A stretch of DNA of 6,633 nt from assembly GCA_903916135.1 (NCBI GenBank), contig CAIWVT010000579.1:1-6633 (forward strand), read 5' to 3'. The DNA is from an uncultured bacterium (GTDB lineage Bacteria; Bacteroidota; Bacteroidia; Bacteroidales; CAIWKO01). Every line of letters begins with the position of its first letter. Within the stretch, counting starts at the first letter, position 1. A program made the translations under genes and the position numbers. Under the pieces are notes generated by a model. That model saw only the letters and a list, made by a program, of their open reading frames with translations, made no database searches and was not told the origin of the DNA. Below are positions 5,577 to 6,633 of the stretch, in pieces.

Positions 5577-5801
5577 ATGAAAAAACTATCTTATTTAATT
5601 ATTGGCGGATTATTTTTGTCAATAACCCTCACATCTTGCATGAAAACAAGAATTTGTGAATGCAGATCAAGTGCTTCTCCAAGCATGGATCAAAACTATT
5701 CCGTTGGACCAGGAAGCAAATCAAATGCTACGTCTGATTGCGAGAACTATCAATTTGATGGCAGAACTTCAACACCTGATTATACTTGCACATTACAATA
5801 A
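5577..5801 (+). CDS. Small cysteine-rich lipoprotein (74 aa), paralogue of the upstream one
   Basis: This 74-residue protein has an MKK start, a hydrophobic signal segment, and a lipobox LTSC with the lipidated cysteine at C21. The mature part has four more cysteines at C27, C29 (ICEC), C55 and C71. Compared with the protein at 5230-5430, C21, C27 and C29 fall at identical positions, and the third and fourth follow at slightly longer spacing. The local context also matches: TTKADAKSKCDAL there, GSKSNATSDCENY here (K-x-x-A-x-S-x-C). The remaining sequence has diverged. The pair therefore looks like an old tandem duplication. The protein should be anchored in a membrane, probably facing the periplasm or cell surface. 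No named family is recognised. It has its own promoter candidate and a downstream hairpin. Confidence 0.75.
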   Translation: MKKLSYLIIGGLFLSITLTSCMKTRICECRSSASPSMDQNYSVGPGSKSNATSDCENYQFDGRTSTPDYTCTLQ

Positions 5802-5815
5802 GTTGGAAAACTAAA

Positions 5816-5864
5816 AAATAGTGCCATGACCTGATGCTATCAGCATCTTGTTATGGCATTATTT
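5816..5864 (+). terminator. Two-tier hairpin after the second small lipoprotein (probable terminator)
   Basis: AAATAGTGCCAT (5816-5827) pairs with ATGGCATTATTT (5853-5864), twelve pairs with one G-T. Inside it a second stem, GATGCT/AGCATC (5833-5838 and 5842-5847), closes an ATC loop; the two stems are separated by internal loops. There is no long T-run, only TTATTT at the foot, so termination is likely but weaker than at 5457. The stepped shape could also be a structured RNA end. Confidence 0.5.
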
Positions 5865-6000
5865 GCGCTATTTTAATCTAAACCCAATTGGTATTTTCCC
5901 AGATTGGTGTAATCATTTGATTACAGGTGTTTCTTTTTTAGAAACATATATAATCTTTGAATAGGTATGTTCATAGATGATAGAGATTATTTAGGATTTA

Positions 6001-6029
6001 TTGACAAAGTCTAAAAGGATTGATATAAC
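6001..6029 (+). promoter_or_regulatory. Possible sigma70-type promoter (TTGACA-17-TATAAC)
   Basis: TTGACA at 6001-6006 and TATAAC at 6024-6029 are exactly 17 bases apart, close to the proteobacterial consensus and unlike the TAnnTTTG elements elsewhere in this window. It could be chance in A/T-rich DNA or a relic of foreign DNA. Any transcript would meet the small stem at 6042-6061 almost at once. Confidence 0.2.
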
Positions 6030-6041
6030 AGATGTTGGAAT

Positions 6042-6061
6042 ACTCTGCAAAAGAGTTTTTT
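6042..6061 (+). terminator. Small intrinsic terminator-like stem
   Basis: ACTCT (6042-6046) pairs with AGAGT (6052-6056) around a GCAAA loop, and six T follow at 6056-6061. The stem is short, and no gene is seen upstream for it to serve except the lipoprotein at 5577, which already has a hairpin. It may be chance or the end of a lost transcript. Confidence 0.35.
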
Positions 6062-6129
6062 CTTACATAAAGAATTAAATATAAACGACAGCTTTTCATA
6101 CTTGGTACAAATAATCATTGAAGAATTTG

Positions 6130-6137
6130 TACTTTTG
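6130..6137 (+). promoter_or_regulatory. -7 promoter element ahead of the nucleotidyltransferase remnant
   Basis: TACTTTTG fits TAnnTTTG. It lies 23 bases before an ATG at 6160 and 58 bases before the first in-frame ATG of the remnant at 6195. TTG at 6102-6104 is a possible but distant -33 element. It suggests that the promoter has outlived the gene. Confidence 0.4.
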
Positions 6138-6194
6138 TAATACTATTTTTTAAACAAGCATGAACTCGCAACAATTGAATTCGAACACACCTTA

Positions 6195-6492
6195 ATGATG
6201 ACTATAAAACAGTTGGTGCATACTGTTGCACCAAATGTTAAAGTTATTGTGTATGGTTCCTTTGCAAGCTGAGAACAAACAAGCAATTCGGATATTGATT
6301 TGTTGATATTGGTCGATAAAAATACTATAACATTTCAGGAAGAACAACAAATTAAATCACCTTTATATGATTTGGAATTTGAAACGGGGCAGATAATTAG
6401 TCCGATGGTATTAGCTAAAATGGCTTGGGAACACAAGCACCGTATCACACCCATTTTATGAAAACGTAATTAAAGAAGGAATAGAGTTGTGA
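6195..6492 (+). pseudogene. Broken MNT-type nucleotidyltransferase (NTP_transf_2-like)
   Basis: The translation from ATG 6195 carries the nucleotidyltransferase signature: APNVKVIVYGSFAS, then a TGA (6270-6272), then EQTSNSDIDLLILVDKN. The GS and D-x-D residues of the active site are present, and TGA falls where homologues have the Gly of ARGE, consistent with GGA to TGA. The frame continues through SPLYDLEFETGQIISPMVL and RITP. It then shifts by one base near 6453, after which the other frame gives the expected family ending FYENVIKEGIEL and TGA at 6490-6492. So there is one nonsense codon and one apparent single-base insertion. An upstream ATG at 6160 opens only an 11-codon frame, so the true start is uncertain or also damaged. 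Such proteins usually pair with a HEPN toxin, where they act as antitoxins or AMP-transferases; no HEPN gene is visible here. Confidence 0.8.
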
Positions 6493-6529
6493 AACGGACT
6501 AAGTTTTCCACGAGTACTGTAAAAAAAAC

Positions 6530-6558
6530 AAAAGGCTTGCCTATCAGCAAGCCTTTTT
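6530..6558. terminator. Bidirectional intrinsic terminator
   Basis: AAAAGGCTTGC (6530-6540) pairs perfectly with GCAAGCCTTTT (6547-6557) around a CTATCA loop. There are T on the right and an A-run (6521-6528) on the left, so it can stop transcription from both sides. On this strand it ends the nucleotidyltransferase remnant; on the other it could serve a gene beyond the right edge. Confidence 0.85.
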
Positions 6559-6583
6559 CTTTATAGCTTTCAACTAAATACCT

Positions 6584-6604
6584 GCCCGACTGCGTCAGTC
6601 AGGC
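6584..6604. repeat. GC-rich inverted repeat (dispersed intergenic element)
   Basis: GCC-C-GACTG (6584-6592) pairs with CAGTC-A-GGC (6596-6604) around a CGT loop, with one C/A mismatch. The block is strikingly G/C-rich compared with its surroundings. Similar GCCTGACTG-type palindromes recur in Bacteroidota intergenic DNA (recollection), so this is probably a dispersed repeat. It directly abuts the 9-bp repeat array. Confidence 0.65.
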
Positions 6605-6605
6605 G

Positions 6606-6633
6606 GACTTTATGTACTTTAGGCACTTTAAAT
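6606..6633. repeat. 9-bp tandem repeat array, second locus, cut by window edge
   Basis: Three units are visible (GACTTTATG, TACTTTAGG, CACTTTAAA), plus the first base of a fourth. Bases 6614-6633 are identical to 692-711, in the same orientation. The array runs off the window, so its length is unknown. Confidence 0.8.

Larger units (their letters stand above)
5865..6129. other. Non-coding stretch with small hairpins, no recognisable gene
   Basis: No convincing coding sequence is present between the second lipoprotein and the nucleotidyltransferase remnant. The visible structure is short: TGTAATC/GATTACA with an ATTT loop (5908-5925), TGTTTCT/AGAAACA with a T5 loop (5928-5946), and a small terminator-like stem at 6042-6061. 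The two adjacent seven-pair hairpins are separated by two bases. The stretch is A/T-rich and may be decayed DNA. Confidence 0.5.

Noticed and set aside
5998..6099. 33-codon minus-strand frame in the non-coding stretch
   Set aside because: It is short and A/T-rich, contains the small terminator-like stem, and has no recognisable features.
684..6633. The two 9-bp arrays as att sites or terminal repeats of a mobile element
   Set aside because: No integrase, transposase or recombinase is encoded between them, and such short arrays are likely dispersed in the genome. Kept only as a repeat finding.

Overview
The window comes from a low-GC Bacteroidota genome, probably an uncultured member. Four things point there: a type IX secretion (T9SS) sorting domain on the largest protein, several promoters of the form TAnnTTTG upstream of genes, A/T-rich leaders without Shine-Dalgarno sequences, and MKK-type signal peptides and lipoprotein signals on most products. 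All recognisable genes are on the + strand.

Layout. Bases 1-242 hold the possible tail of an upstream gene, a perfect 28-bp palindrome that doubles as a terminator stem, and two blocks of short direct repeats. Bases 243-662 encode an exported DsrE-family protein. Bases 663-964 hold a seven-copy 9-bp tandem repeat and a long leader with two promoter candidates. Bases 965-2773 encode a 602-aa secreted T9SS cargo protein with an Omp28/thioredoxin-like domain carrying CAPC. A strong terminator follows. Next comes an apparent two-gene operon: a secreted M28 metallopeptidase of the carboxypeptidase Q type (2843-4210) and, 12 bases later, a DoxX/MauE-type membrane protein fused to a thioredoxin-like domain (4223-5146). 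Two tiny cysteine-rich lipoproteins follow (5230-5430 and 5577-5801), each with its own promoter candidate and a downstream hairpin. They share one cysteine layout and look like diverged paralogues. From 5802 to the end there is no intact gene: hairpins, a broken MNT-type nucleotidyltransferase (6195-6492; one nonsense codon, one frameshift), a bidirectional terminator, and a second array of the same 9-bp repeat that runs off the right edge.

How the genes may work together. Five of the six intact genes encode exported or membrane proteins with plausible redox cysteines: DsrE-like C103/C106, Omp28-like C316/C319, DoxX-thioredoxin C103/C105 and C213/C216, and four non-lipid cysteines in each small lipoprotein. 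The simplest reading is a cell-envelope thiol-disulfide neighbourhood in which the membrane relay keeps exported cysteine proteins in the correct redox state. Only the M28 and DoxX-thioredoxin genes look co-transcribed; the shared role is inference. The most interesting candidate is the pair of tiny cysteine-patterned lipoproteins next to the relay. The two edges are repeat-rich, accessory-looking DNA.
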